From Trema orientale (Eukaryota; Streptophyta; Magnoliopsida; Rosales; Cannabaceae): a stretch of 64,000 bases of DNA. Position numbers and translations under genes: made by a program. The notes below the pieces were generated by a model. The model ran no database searches and was not told where the DNA came from. It was given only the letters and a program-made list of their open reading frames with translations. Below are positions 35,701 to 47,399 of this stretch, in pieces. The DNA is taken from assembly GCA_002914845.1 (NCBI GenBank), contig JXTC01000093.1, positions 388,967 through 452,966 of the forward strand, written 5' to 3'. How positions within the stretch are numbered: the first letter of the stretch is position 1; each line of letters begins with the position of its first letter.

Positions 35701-38700
35701 GCAGAGAACACAACTAAGAAGAAGGAAAATCCATTACGAGTAAAGCAGTTTTCTAATAGCAGTAACGGAATTATTGCAGGCAGTCACAGATATTGATGAC
35801 TCATAATCACATTTTTTTAAAATCCTCGGCTCCTTTTGTGAAGATGGGTACCTTTAAAATTGCACGTGTTCAAGGTACTCAAAAGATCTGTCCCTTCCCT
35901 ACAAGGGGTTCGACGCAAACAAGAAGTAACCTTTGTTTTCCAAGAAGTAGAAATAATAATCTCCCTAGGGGGAAAAAGGTGTAAAGTGGTTGTTTTTCAT
36001 ACACTAAACTCCACCCTAAAACTTTGCAGATTGAAGAAATATGAAGACAAAAAAAGAAAAACATTAAATTAGATTAAGATGACATACGATAATTGGAGTA
36101 GGCCCGACAGGGGAACTCCTTTCCACTTTACAATTGACTGGACTAACATGTGGAATAGCAGATGAGCCAGAGACCTAGTCAACACACCAAGAGCAAGTCA
36201 TTATATACACGTCAAAATAAATCGAGTATTATACACATGAATATAAACAAAAACAATAAACAAATAAACCAACCAACCCAAGTGAAAGACAGAAGGTAAC
36301 CTTGATGGGACCAGCATCTAAGGGAGTTCTTAATCCTTCAAAAGCGGTAGACTCAATAGCTTTCAAAGTTTTAAGGCCAATGGCATTAGCAAGTATTTTA
36401 ATCCCATTGTCTGTTGTAGTGACAGCAAGAAGATTTCCTTCCCTATTGAACCTCAAGCGAGGGAAACTCTGAAGAATTCAATATAATAATGTAAGGTTCA
36501 AATTTTGTATATCTAGATTCCTCCAAAGCATAGAGAATTAATAACAGAATACAAACCGGAAGTCCACCCTCCGCATCTGTGCTAGTGAGAACATTGGTGT
36601 TATCCATATCCCAAAACTTTATCTGGCTATCTTCACCTGCAGCCAAAAAGTGATTTTGTGTTGTGTCAAACTGCACGACACCTGTTGATGACTTCTTTCT
36701 AAAACCAGTGTATGTTCTTTTTATTGCTCCTTCACTTTCATTCCACTCAACTAGAAAAGAGTCTCCATCTTTACTTGTTCCGCAAGAAAACAATCTGGGA
36801 AGAGTCAACAAGTTAAGAAGATAGTATAGCATAATCAAATAACATGATGCAAAAGATGATAAGACAAGGACCATACCACAACAACAACAAAGAAACGGTA
36901 ACAAAATTCTTAATTCTCACTTATTAGGAATAACAACTGAAAACTAATAAAAGACAGCACCAACACCGTACTTGGAAAGAAAAATTCATACAAGAAGTCA
37001 CAACCTCCATAACTAAAGCCGACTGGTCAGGTGATGATTTTCAGAATTCTTTCTTACCTGGTTCCATCAGCACTGTAAAGCATTGTAGTACACCAATGCC
37101 CGGGAGCATCATAGTCAACCCTAGAACCCATATTGTCATATAACCAAGCCTTTATTTTCCCATCAATAGCGGTAGAAAATATGAACTGCAAAATTTAAAT
37201 TAAACACTTAAATATCATAGAAGCATCCCTTTCCTAGAATAATGTATTTCAGACAGATGCAAGTTACACCCAACTCAAAGCTGCCATTATGATGCCAAAG
37301 GCAGTTATACTTTTGACTCTAATAGCATTGACATTATTTTAGAATTAATTAAACATAATTGTTGGTGAAAATGATGGGGTAGCAGTGCAGATCCAGTGCA
37401 TTGGGTGTTGAAACAGAGGTGGCTTAAGATTGATGCTGCAATTGAGTTTATATACATATATACATATATGTTCAGAGGGTCTAAAGCCAACAAATACAAG
37501 CAGAAAATCAGTGGCAAATATGGTATTTATTATAAACAAGCGAGAAAAAGGTGGGAGGATCAAATATCTCTGAAAATCCCAAATACAGTTAGCTGACAGC
37601 CACTGACTAAAAGGTCCCTTTGTCAATTAAAAAATGATTTGAAAAAGAAATATAAGTGTCATTTTTAGCCAAAAGCTAGATAATGCTAACTTCATTCTTT
37701 ACACTACTATAAGATAATTTATAGTTAACTATACAACAGAAGGACCTTCGCAGCTATCTTTTAACTAAAATGTCATGCAGGCCAAAGTGAATTCTTATTT
37801 GATCAGAATGTTTCTAAATGCAAGCCAAAGGTAGAGCATTATCATTCTCTAGATTTGATCCTAAATATTTAGAATCTTAAGTGACGGAAGAAAAAATTTA
37901 TAATTGAAAACAAGAAGCTACACAAGTACTCAATTCCCAAAGAGTACCATAAGATAAAAGACCAGAAGCTTTCTCCTGAAAAGATACCTGAATGCTTTCC
38001 TTGTGATGAGGACAGATAGAATATACTGGAGCCTCGTGACCTTCAAAGACAAAGAGACTTCGTCCAGATATTTCCCACACCTGTTTCACTTCATTTAGAT
38101 AGTGGAATACATATATAATATCAATCTTGATACGAAATCTCATTCTACCTTAATTAGTTTATCATCTCCACAGGTTACAACACATAGTTGTTTATTTGGA
38201 TGAGCAAAAGCCAAGTCATTCACGCCACCAGCATGGGCATCAATCTGCAAATAGAGTAGGAAAATCAAACAACATTACAAAACGAAGCCGATTTATAGAA
38301 CATAAATCATTACAATAGCACCTCACCTCTAAATGCTGGTGTAGATCATTTGGTCCAGAATAAGCATACAGTTGAATCAAATGCTTGGTAAATGCAACTC
38401 CTATAAAAAGAAATAGAATAAGACATAAATGAACTGAAAGCATGTTGTCATTCATTCTTCTACATGTACTTACCCACGAAAGTCCCATCTGGACTCCACG
38501 TGACACGACTAACAGATATTGGTGCATCTTTGATAGTAGCAGCCTGTATAAATTCTAAACTGTAAGACTCCAACACGATTATCTACCAAACATTCTCAAA
38601 TACCAAAATGGATGTATCCAACAAGACTGATAATGCAATGCAAGACCATATCATGATGAGGCACTACCAAAAATGCAGAATACCAGGCCCAAGTACAACA

Positions 38701-41700
38701 AGAAAAGGCTTAAGTAAAGATAAGGAGACCTGAAATGGCAATGAACAAGAAGAAATATCCCAAATCTTGAATGCCTTTGAAACCACTCTCTCTTGTGATC
38801 CAAGTTCCCAGAGTGTTATTTCTCCATTATTGCAACCAACTGCTCAACAGGCAGACAAGTTAGATGAACAGCTTCCTTTTAGGGAAGGGACTGAAAGTGG
38901 TGAAGCATAGCCTATTTGCTGAATGTGAATCAAAAAAAAGGAGTAACTATGAGCCAAACAAGATGAAAAAGCACCATACCTAGGAGCAATCTAGGGTGAG
39001 AAGGATGAAAATCCATGCTCGTGACATTGGATCCTTGATGCAATGTAAAAGCAACATTTCTTGGCAGATCATCCAGTGACCAAGACGCTTGCCGTCGAGG
39101 TGTTGGATATGTGACCTATATATTACAGCAAGTAGTGTATTAGCACTAATTATACCATACAAACCAGTCTCTAAAGATTTTAGCAAAACAAAGGTGGGAA
39201 CTTGATAAAACATTATAAATCTGCTCATCTAGATAAGTATGGTTTACATCACCTCCTCAACAGATTGAGCAGGCCGAAGTCGTTTCATCAGTTGCTCGTG
39301 ATCAGGACTTTGGTAATCAACCATACCTGGTGTTGCTGGAGGAGTTCTTGGCCTTTTCAAGATTGAAACTACCAAAATGCAAAGTATGCAAGATTAGAAC
39401 ATATATATGGACAGAGATAAATACATGAATAGCAGAAATAAACCTCAGAATTGATTAGTAAATATTACACCTCCAGGCATGCAATTCAAGTAAATACTAG
39501 TGCAGCCCACCGAAGCGGGGTGTAAATCTTAATAAAACAACTACCAGAAGCCTCCGATACCATAGAGCTGGGAAATCAACAAGCTCTACTTCTTCCACGA
39601 AGGTGGAAAAAAGAAATGCCAATGATATACAAGGTTTTAATGACAAAACCAAAAGAAAGGAGAAAGAACAAACAAATGCAGGAAGGGTTCCAGGGAGTAA
39701 AGTAATATTATGCTCGATAATATTGTATGATAAAAAATTATAATAAAAATAGCTAAAATCAGGTTCTTTGTCCTTCATATGGATACAACAACTAGGTAGC
39801 ATAGTTCAACTCAAATTCTAACCTTGATTCTGTTGAACAGGAATGGAAGATGCAGTAACAACAGCAGCTTGGACAGATGAAGAGGCAGAGGGATTAGCCA
39901 TCCAACCAGCTAAAGCATTCGCATTGGCAGCAGCTGCAGCTGCAGCAGGTGGAAAGGGCTACACACATAAAGAGAACAGTCTTTTAGTCAAAAAGTTCAT
40001 CAAAAAGTTCACAGATCGGACGAAGTATTTAAAGAACCGACTTTGAGAAGCAATAGACCATACCCCATGAGCTCCAAGTGAGGTATAAGCAGCAGGCTTT
40101 GCAACTGCAGCAACAGGAAGATTGACAGGTGTGGGTGCAAGGGGACCATTAGGAGGTGCACACGTATGATCTTGGAATAATGTCTTAATATCTGGGTTTG
40201 GCCTAGGGTTCTTGCATAACTGGTGCTGCCAGTTCAAACTGCAAGGACATTCCATGTTATATATTACAGAAGTATTGGCTTTACACAATAATTTGATAAT
40301 TTTGATGGCATAACAGGAACAACATGCTTAACAAATAAATTCCTCAAGATTTTTACGAGGAGTTTTTATCATAAACCATAAAATACAGAAAAATCCCTCT
40401 CTTATCAAATCTAACCATATTTTGCAACAGGACACAAAGATACGATCAAGTAAACATAGCAACAAAACATAGGGTACTGCAATCCAGTAATTCTCCATAT
40501 AGGCAACACAAGTGCTTCTAGCATAATATATTTCCACAAACAAGAGTGCCGCTCAACCAACATGAATGCATCAATTTCTAGGTTTTGTCATATACCTAAA
40601 TGAATAGTGACATTGACCAAGAAACATACAACCGAATAAAGGGATTTAAGCCCAACAGTGCAGACTAAGCCAGTAAGTGATTTCTAATCAATTATCACTC
40701 TTAACACAACTTCCATGCAAGATTACTATGAAAAAAACTATTAGAAAGTAACAGGAAGCTTTTGCTTATTCATCCAATAGAAAAAACCTAATAGAAAGTA
40801 ACAGGAAGCTTTTGCTTATTCATCCAATAGAAAAACCTACTAGAAAGTAACAGGAAGCTTTTGCTTATTCATCCAATATTAATATTAAGCATACCTTTGA
40901 TTGATAAGAGTCCGCAATCTTGACGACTTCAGACCAGGGAAATTAAGTTTATCACGGAAAAGGGGATTCGCTTCTATAAGTTTCTTAAGCTCTATCAACA
41001 TAATGCTGCGAGCTGTTTTGGTGTCTCCATACTTGGACAACTGCTCATTTTCCCTAGTATTTTGCAGAAAAAGGAAATTGGTTAAAGTTTAAATACCTAA
41101 ACGGTCATAAATTTTCTTTAACAAAATAAACCACAATAACATCACTCAGCATATAGTCTTCTTTAAATTCCAAAATTACACTTGCTTTTCTCTAGCTACT
41201 CTTTCTCATAATAGATTTCAAGGTGAACCAACTTACTGGTGACATACTTACTCTTTAAGCACCAAAAGTGTCGAGAAAAAGATTACCTGAAATTGCCAAG
41301 AGTTAGAAGCTGAGTAATTTCCTTGTAAAGATCCTCATTAAATGTCGAAAACACCTTCAAATCATTAACTAAGATATCAACAGCCTTTGATTTGTCTTGC
41401 CTACAAAAAAACCATGACCACGCAAAAAACTAAGATTAAACTCCCCCACAACAAGAACAAAAGTAGCGAGTGCTTCAATATTAACTGAAGTAAGCCAATT
41501 AGTACCGGTCAAGTGCTTCAAGATATTTCTGCTTCCTTATTTCAAAGAATATCTTCATTGAGTATCTGTTATCATCAACTTTGGTAAATCCTGACAAGTA
41601 CTTCTCAACTTCTTCCCATTCTCCAGCCAGAACTTTTTCATCAAAGTACTTCATGTTGAAGTAAAACCCTGATTCCTTCTCAAGTCTACAAAATACAGGA

Positions 41701-42423
41701 TTTTCCATTTTACGAATAAATAAGTCAGCTTACTTAATTCAGAACAAAATAATTTCAACACAACCTAACGAAAAGAAGTAAAAATTTCAATCTCAATGCT
41801 GTTATAGTCATAAATTACCGAAATAAAACCCAAGCTCCAACCAACCTCCTAAAACTCTGACTTGATTATTAGAATATCCAATAATACAGTTTGTTACCAA
41901 CACTGTATAAAACAAAAAAAAAAAAAAAAAAAAGAAAACCCATTTAACTAAGCCTAATGCCATAGTTTGGTCAAATTATACAAAAGTTTCCTACCTTTTC
42001 AACAGTTTAAGAAATACAATCTAAACTAATTTACAAAATCAAGTTTAGCACTCAACAAAATTTAGTTTCATCCAAATAATTAAAAAAGAAAAAGAACAAA
42101 CAAACAAGCAAGCCCAAAACAATATAACTTCATAAAAATCACTATCTAGAACCTACATATCTCAAATCAACTCAACTACACTATATCTTCTTCATTCCAT
42201 TAAACCCACCAAAAAAAAAAAATCACTTTCCTCCATTTTCTACCAACCTCCCCTGCCCTGACCAGGCCGTAAAACAGGTCATACATAAGCAAAACAAACA
42301 CACACAGAGAGAGAGAGAGAGAGAGAAGAAGACTTAGGCTTACTTGTGTACGGACTCCTTAAACTTCTCCTCTTCGAGGAACTGGAGTATAAGAAACACC
42401 AATTCTCTGCTCAACGATGTCAT
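32796..42423 (-). CDS. TPR3: TOPLESS-related transcriptional corepressor (TPR3-like)
   Basis: Groucho/Tup1-type corepressor that binds EAR-motif repressors (auxin, jasmonate and other pathways) in the nucleus. Predicted 1134 aa, 25 exons, minus strand: 42423-42344, 41685-41506, 41400-41287, 41053-40895, 40238-40064, 39958-39823, 39368-39253, 39115-38980, 38839-38730, 38543-38474, 38400-38327, 38244-38149, 38080-37988, 37185-37058, 36794-36557, 36468-36301, 36174-36088, 35666-35514, 35433-35323, 35234-35055, 34977-34849, 34758-34663, 33832-33650, 33564-33389, 33012-32796. All frames join. N-terminal LisH/CTLH (1-92: SRELVFLILQFLEEEKF, KYLSGFTKVDDNRYS, FFEIRKQKYLEALDR), then RTLINQSLNWQHQLCKNPRP, an Ala/Pro linker (200-300), and two WD40 domains (about 340-1100; TCGDDKLIKVWE, FEGHEAPVYSICPHHKESIQ). 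SILKRPRTPPATPG and VEEVTYPTPRRQ point to the TPR2/TPR3 branch. It looks intact. Confidence 0.96.
40743..40880. repeat. Triple ~50-bp tandem repeat in a TPR3 intron
   Basis: Three near-identical units starting AGAAAGTAACAGGAAGCTTT at 40743, 40793 and 40842 (steps of 50 and 49), each ending CATCCAATA. Lies in the intron between exons 4 and 5, a few bases from the exon 4 donor. Confidence 0.9.
42306..42327. repeat. GA microsatellite in TPR3 intron 1
   Basis: GA dinucleotide run of about eleven units, just inside the first intron, 20 bases from the exon 1 donor. Confidence 0.75.
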
Positions 42424-42815
42424 TTTCGAGACCTCAAACCTCAAACTTCCCCCAAAAAAAAAAAAAAACTCAGAGAGAGCGCTAAACACGAAATTCAAAC
42501 ATAAAAATACACACAAAACGCACGAAGAAGAAACCCAAACCAAAAATCAACACCAGCTCCAACACTCCATATCACATCGGAGCTCCACCCCACCCAAAAA
42601 AAAAAAAAAAAAGCCTAAATTTTTTAGCGATTTTTAAGGATTCTATAGCTCGGACTTCGAGGATTTCTAGGGTTTGAAAGGCTGCGTAGAAGAAGAAGAA
42701 GACGAGGAGGAAGAAGAAGAGAGAGAAAAAAGAAAAAGCAGGAAGAAAGAGGCTTTGGTCTCGCTATCTTCGATGCATTTTGTACAGAGACTTCTTTCTT
42801 TCTTTCTTTTTCCAC
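42424..42815 (-). promoter_or_regulatory. 5' leader of the TPR3 gene with telo-box
   Basis: C/T-rich leader on the minus strand, including poly-pyrimidine runs (42680-42740 and 42790-42812) and an AAACCCTAG telo-box at 42668-42676. An upstream in-frame ATG at 42543 would add 40 residues absent from the family, so the ATG at 42423 is preferred. Confidence 0.5.
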
Positions 42816-42829
42816 GGACGTATCAGTGA

Positions 42830-43965
42830 TCAGTTCATGCGATTTTCTGATAAGTACAGGTACCTATCCATCTGCTCAGTGGCTTATCATTGCGTGGGAT
42901 GATCGGACAAGTGATAAAGGGTGTCACGGATTCGAAACCACTAATTCAAATCTAGTGAATATTCGCTACACACGTCCAGTCGTCCCCACCCCCGTCCCAA
43001 CCCCCCCAATTCCTTTTTTGTACTGTCGCTTTCGTCTTTTTCTGACTCGCTCAAAATACTCTCTCTCGTCTCATGTCATGTGATATTGTAATATCGCATT
43101 TTCTCGTGAGATCAGATCTTTTCGGACAAGGCTTCACTGCACGCGCGCTCTTTCGTGAGCTGGGACCCACGAAATTTTGTCTTTGTTGTCAAACTAGTGA
43201 CATCACATGTATCCGGAGCCAAAAATACTAGTGACGTGTAATTAGTATGGACAAGATTCCAATGGAGTCCTAGCTTCATTTTTTTTTTTTAATCTTTTTC
43301 ACACTTTTAATTTTGACCCTTTTAAATTATGGAACTTAAAAATAAATGAATAAATAAATTATTTATAAAAACTAAGATTTTCTATTAATTTCTATCCAAT
43401 CGAGTCAGTTGCGATTAATGATCAAATAAATTCAATTGCAATCAAATATTTCAACCAGAGCCAAACGAAGACACAAGGTTAGATCAGGATCAAATATGCT
43501 AGCGGATGCCACAGGCTCGCAAGTTGCAAGTGACAATTTTGGCAAAAGTAGTTTAGGATTTCTTGTAGAATAAAGTAATTTATGATTTGTTAGAGAATAA
43601 AATATCTAAATAATTTTAGATGAGTGACATGGCGATGAGGATAATTTTGATAAAATTTTTGAATAAATCATTTTTGTCATTATGAATGCATTAGTTAACC
43701 CTATATATGAATGCCATTTTTTTTTCCTCCTTGAACTTAACTCCATTTTTAACTTTATTGTCTAATTGCTAATTGTTTTTTTTTTCTTACGTATAGACAC
43801 GATTATACATTGTAATATTATTAGTAGAGTTTACATATTAAATAGTGAGACAGCACAATAGAGTTAACACTCCTCTCCCAACAATTCCGATCATTTCTTT
43901 TCCATTAGAAGTAAAATAAAATAAAAATTAAATTTCCGAAGAGAAAATTAAATTCCTAGGAGGTG
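42830..43965. other. Gene-free stretch upstream of TPR3
   Basis: Probable promoter region at its left end. No coding region or RNA gene seen. AT-rich from 43270 on. Confidence 0.5.
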
Positions 43966-44129
43966 GTCTAATATACTTGCATTGTTCTCAAACACAAGCT
44001 TCCTTGCTAGTAATGGGATGGTATCTCCGACTCTTAAACACAAACTAGTCTAATATACTTGCATTGTTCTCAAACACAAGCTTCCTTGCTAGTAATGGGA
44101 TGGTATCTCCGACTCTTAAACACAAACTA
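43966..44129. repeat. Perfect 82-bp tandem duplication
   Basis: 43966-44047 and 44048-44129 appear identical, each starting GTCTAATATACTTGCATTGT and ending CACAAACTA. A further short echo ('ccttgctagt') follows at 44130. Confidence 0.92.
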
Positions 44130-45592
44130 CCTTGCTAGTCATGGTTGGTATTGGACTTTTTTCCTATTGAGTCACCCACAGTGGGAATGCAACCTGACCT
44201 AATTGGAGAATTAGTTTATGAGAAATAAACCTAAAAACAAAAATATCCTGACATAATGAGAATAATAAGAGAATATAATAAATCAAATATTTTTTTGTTG
44301 TCAAATGATATCTTTAAGATGAAGTACAGTGTCCATAATTTTTAACTTATCTGACCACTATTCTACATTAAGAGAATATTGGTCCCTATATAAATTTTTA
44401 CATATACTAAACGCAAAAATGATCATAGAGGAAAATCTTTCTCCATCTTTCTCTGTTATCTCTTTCTTATCTTCCAAAAAGAGAGGATCTTGAGTTGTAT
44501 ATTATTTGCAGTTGTTCCAAATAATATTGTGTAACAACACCACCGTGAGCAGTCATATAATAACCATGAATAATCGAGATTGTGAGTATGGAAGAATTCA
44601 TTTAACCCAGGGTACTATGAGACTTTCGTGGCCAATCCTGAATTAGTTCTTGTTTTTAGATCCAACCGGCACCACACCATGAATCGTTCCGCACGCAATA
44701 CTCGTGCCCTTTTGATCAGGAAGCATAATCGGTTCACCTATTTTGTCGATAAATCAAATATTAGTATATTACTAAAATTACAGTTCGTAATAAGTAGCAC
44801 GAATTAAAAATGTCACGTTATACAGTAGTCGGTGGATTTCATTATTGCATTATTAAATGAGAACATTTTTACCACTAATCAAGTGGCAACCAACCATATT
44901 AATTATTGGCGTTGCTCTAAGTTTGAGCAATATTGAGCACTGTTTTTTTTTTTTTTTCGAGTTTTATTCAAACTTATTATTTGAGTTTAGATGTTGCCGT
45001 GCTTATAGTCATACAGTAAGGAAAGGACTATAACATCAATATTTCTAATAGAAAGTCACACAATTAATATCATGTTATGGTATTAAACTTAATCCTATAT
45101 TTAATTATATTATCAAGTAAAATAAAATGGGATAACTTTGGCCTGTGACTGTGTCACTGTCGGCAATAAGTTGTTTTTTTTTAAAAAAAATATTTAATAA
45201 GCACTGCTCAAGCAAGACTACAAGTCTGTAGAATCTCAGTGAGGATGGGTTTTCATTTAATAACAAATTAACAATCGCTTACTATTATTATTATCAAAAA
45301 ATTAACAATCGCTACCCTTTTTCTATTATATATTTTTCATGTATTCAGTATCATATTGAAATAAATTAATCAAACAAACATTTTGGAAAAATGCCCGCCA
45401 CTACGAAACACACGTAACAATTTTTTTTTCCTTTTTTTTTTGTTTGAGAGTTGTTAGAATTACTATTTTTCTTTCGATGGATATGTAAACTCTACTATGT
45501 TTTATAATACTAATTATTAAAATGTGAAAATTTTAAGTGTAATCATACGTCATGCAATGAGACTAAAAAAGTAAAAAAAAATAAAAAATTCT
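44130..45592. other. Gene-free stretch
   Basis: No gene seen. Contains T-runs (44943-44957) and AT-rich sequence without inverted ends that I could match. Confidence 0.5.
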
Positions 45593-45610
45593 AGCATTGC
45601 TATATAACTT

Positions 45611-45773
45611 TTTTTTTTTTAATTAAAGTGGGGCTTAACTAATGACCACCATTTACTACAAATTTAAAGGAAAACATCACACACACACACTACCAAGGCT
45701 TGAACTCCTGACCCCCCCAAACTCACACACACATCTCTAAAGCCTTGGACCAACTGAGCTAGCCCCAGTTAGC
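45611..45773 (-). mobile_element. tRNA-derived SINE (copy 3), intact
   Basis: Best-preserved copy. On the minus strand the head is GGGGCTAGCTCAGTTGGTCC (A box) and GAGTTCAAGCC (B box), the body ends TTAGTTAAGCCCCACTTTAA, then an A tail. An exact duplication 'agcattgctatataactt' flanks it (45593-45610 and 45774-45791), which fixes the borders. Confidence 0.85.
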
Positions 45774-45794
45774 AGCATTGCTATATAACTTTTA

Positions 45795-46983
45795 GGTTAG
45801 AACTTAACATTATTCTTTAAAACACATAAGAGTATGCTCACAATTTTATAAATTTATCAATATTTTGAATTTTTTTTTCGTTTTATTTTATAGTTCTTCC
45901 TTTTGTGCGAGAGTAATTATTATAGATTTTAGACGTATGATCATTTTGTCCCACATTTTAAATGAGTTTACTTTTCATTTCCAAAATAATTAATACCAAT
46001 GAATATTAATCTTTGCGGTAAATATTATGTTATCATACATTTTAAAAAAACAAACTCGAACAATGTTTTGTCAGAAAATCAAATGGTGGTTGATATTTTT
46101 ATAATAACTGAAGTTTATTTGCTTAAAATATTTAGTTTATAGAGTCTGATACATAAACAGTGTTTTGAACTGTTATTTTAACTCTGATGCATAGATAATG
46201 TTTTGAACTCTTATTTATGGTTTTATGTACCTTTTAGTGTTGTTATTGGTTTTTGGGTGTATTTAATTTTTTATTTTTCCTCTTTTATTGGGTTAAAAAT
46301 TTTCTTAGCTAAATTGCAATAGAAATGGAGAATGAGCTTGTAGATTGTAAGAATATTTTCCTGCATTATAATATATTATTGTAAAAGTTTTAAGTCATTT
46401 TTAATAGCGTGTTTATTGATATAAAAAAATTGATAATGTGTGAAGTGTGATAACAATTGCCTTAAAAGAAAAAAGGGAAAAAAAAGTCATGGGACAACTC
46501 TATCTAGTATCTAGCTCAAAAGGGGAAAAAAAGAGAGTAAATGTGATGACTGATAACTCATAAAATAAATAAGTTTAAAATGTGAGAATTAGAAATCCTT
46601 AATCCTTTACTTGCAAGATGTAGTGCTAAAAGTTAAAGTGACAAGATATCCCAGTGTGCTTTTTTTTTTTTTCATTTTAAAATAATATTATTCAAGCGAC
46701 AAAACTTTTTTGAACCTACCTCGAAGGTGCACCGAAGGAGTCACTTACGTACAATACAATGGAACATTTTTTGCTCGATTTTTTTTTCCCCAGTCTTGGC
46801 TCTTGCTCGGAATAAAAACGTACAATGGCAATTAATGGTGCCTGCTACATATAAACTTAGTCAGAAATCAAATTGGCCTTTTAAGTTATTATGTATAAGT
46901 GCTCACCACGTCGGCAATTCAAAGACGCCTTAAAAATTACAACAACTAATTATGTAAGATAATATTTTTCCTTTCAAAAAAAA
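45795..46983. other. Gene-free AT-rich stretch
   Basis: No coding region supported. The small open frame at 46727-46933 shows no family resemblance. Confidence 0.5.
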
Positions 46984-46993
46984 AATTATGTAA

Positions 46994-47341
46994 GATAATA
47001 TCACTTTTATATCTTATATTTTAATACTTTATTCAAATTGTATATTGTGTTTTGGTTTTTATCAACATTAGCATTTAGATTTTGAATCTGTTACACCTGA
47101 CACTAATTTAGAACAATAAATTTACTAAGATACTGTTTAAAAATTTGAAAATAAACCATATAAAAACATATTTGATAATAAATTTATTAAATTATCTTGA
47201 TAAATTAACTGCTCTAAATTAATATTAGTATATAAATTTATAACAAATATTAAATTTTAAAGTTTAATGTTAATAATAACTAAAATACAGCACAAACTGA
47301 ATAAAATACTAAAATACAAAATATAAAAGTGATATTATCCC
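46994..47341. mobile_element. Fold-back MITE with full-length inverted arms
   Basis: The two halves are near reverse complements along their whole length. The left arm starts GATAATATCACTTTTATATC; the right arm, read in reverse, starts GGGATAATATCACTTTTATA. Flanks 'aattatgt' and 'aattatat' suggest an 8-10-base target duplication, which fits a Mutator-related MITE. RNA from it would form a hairpin of about 170 base pairs. A partial relative lies at 22046-22250. Confidence 0.7.
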
Positions 47342-47399
47342 AATTATATGTTAACTTTTCCCACCGAAAAAAAAAAAAAAAAAAAAACCTAATATAATA

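Noticed and set aside
37186..37987. TPR3 intron 13 donor GTATCTTTTC as a possible second U12 intron
   Set aside because: It has one mismatch to the U12 donor, but no TTCCTTAAC-like branch site near the acceptor, which ends in an ordinary T-rich TTGCAG.
42424..42543. Upstream in-frame ATG for TPR3
   Set aside because: Would add 40 residues not found in any TOPLESS relative; the ATG at 42423 gives the conserved start.
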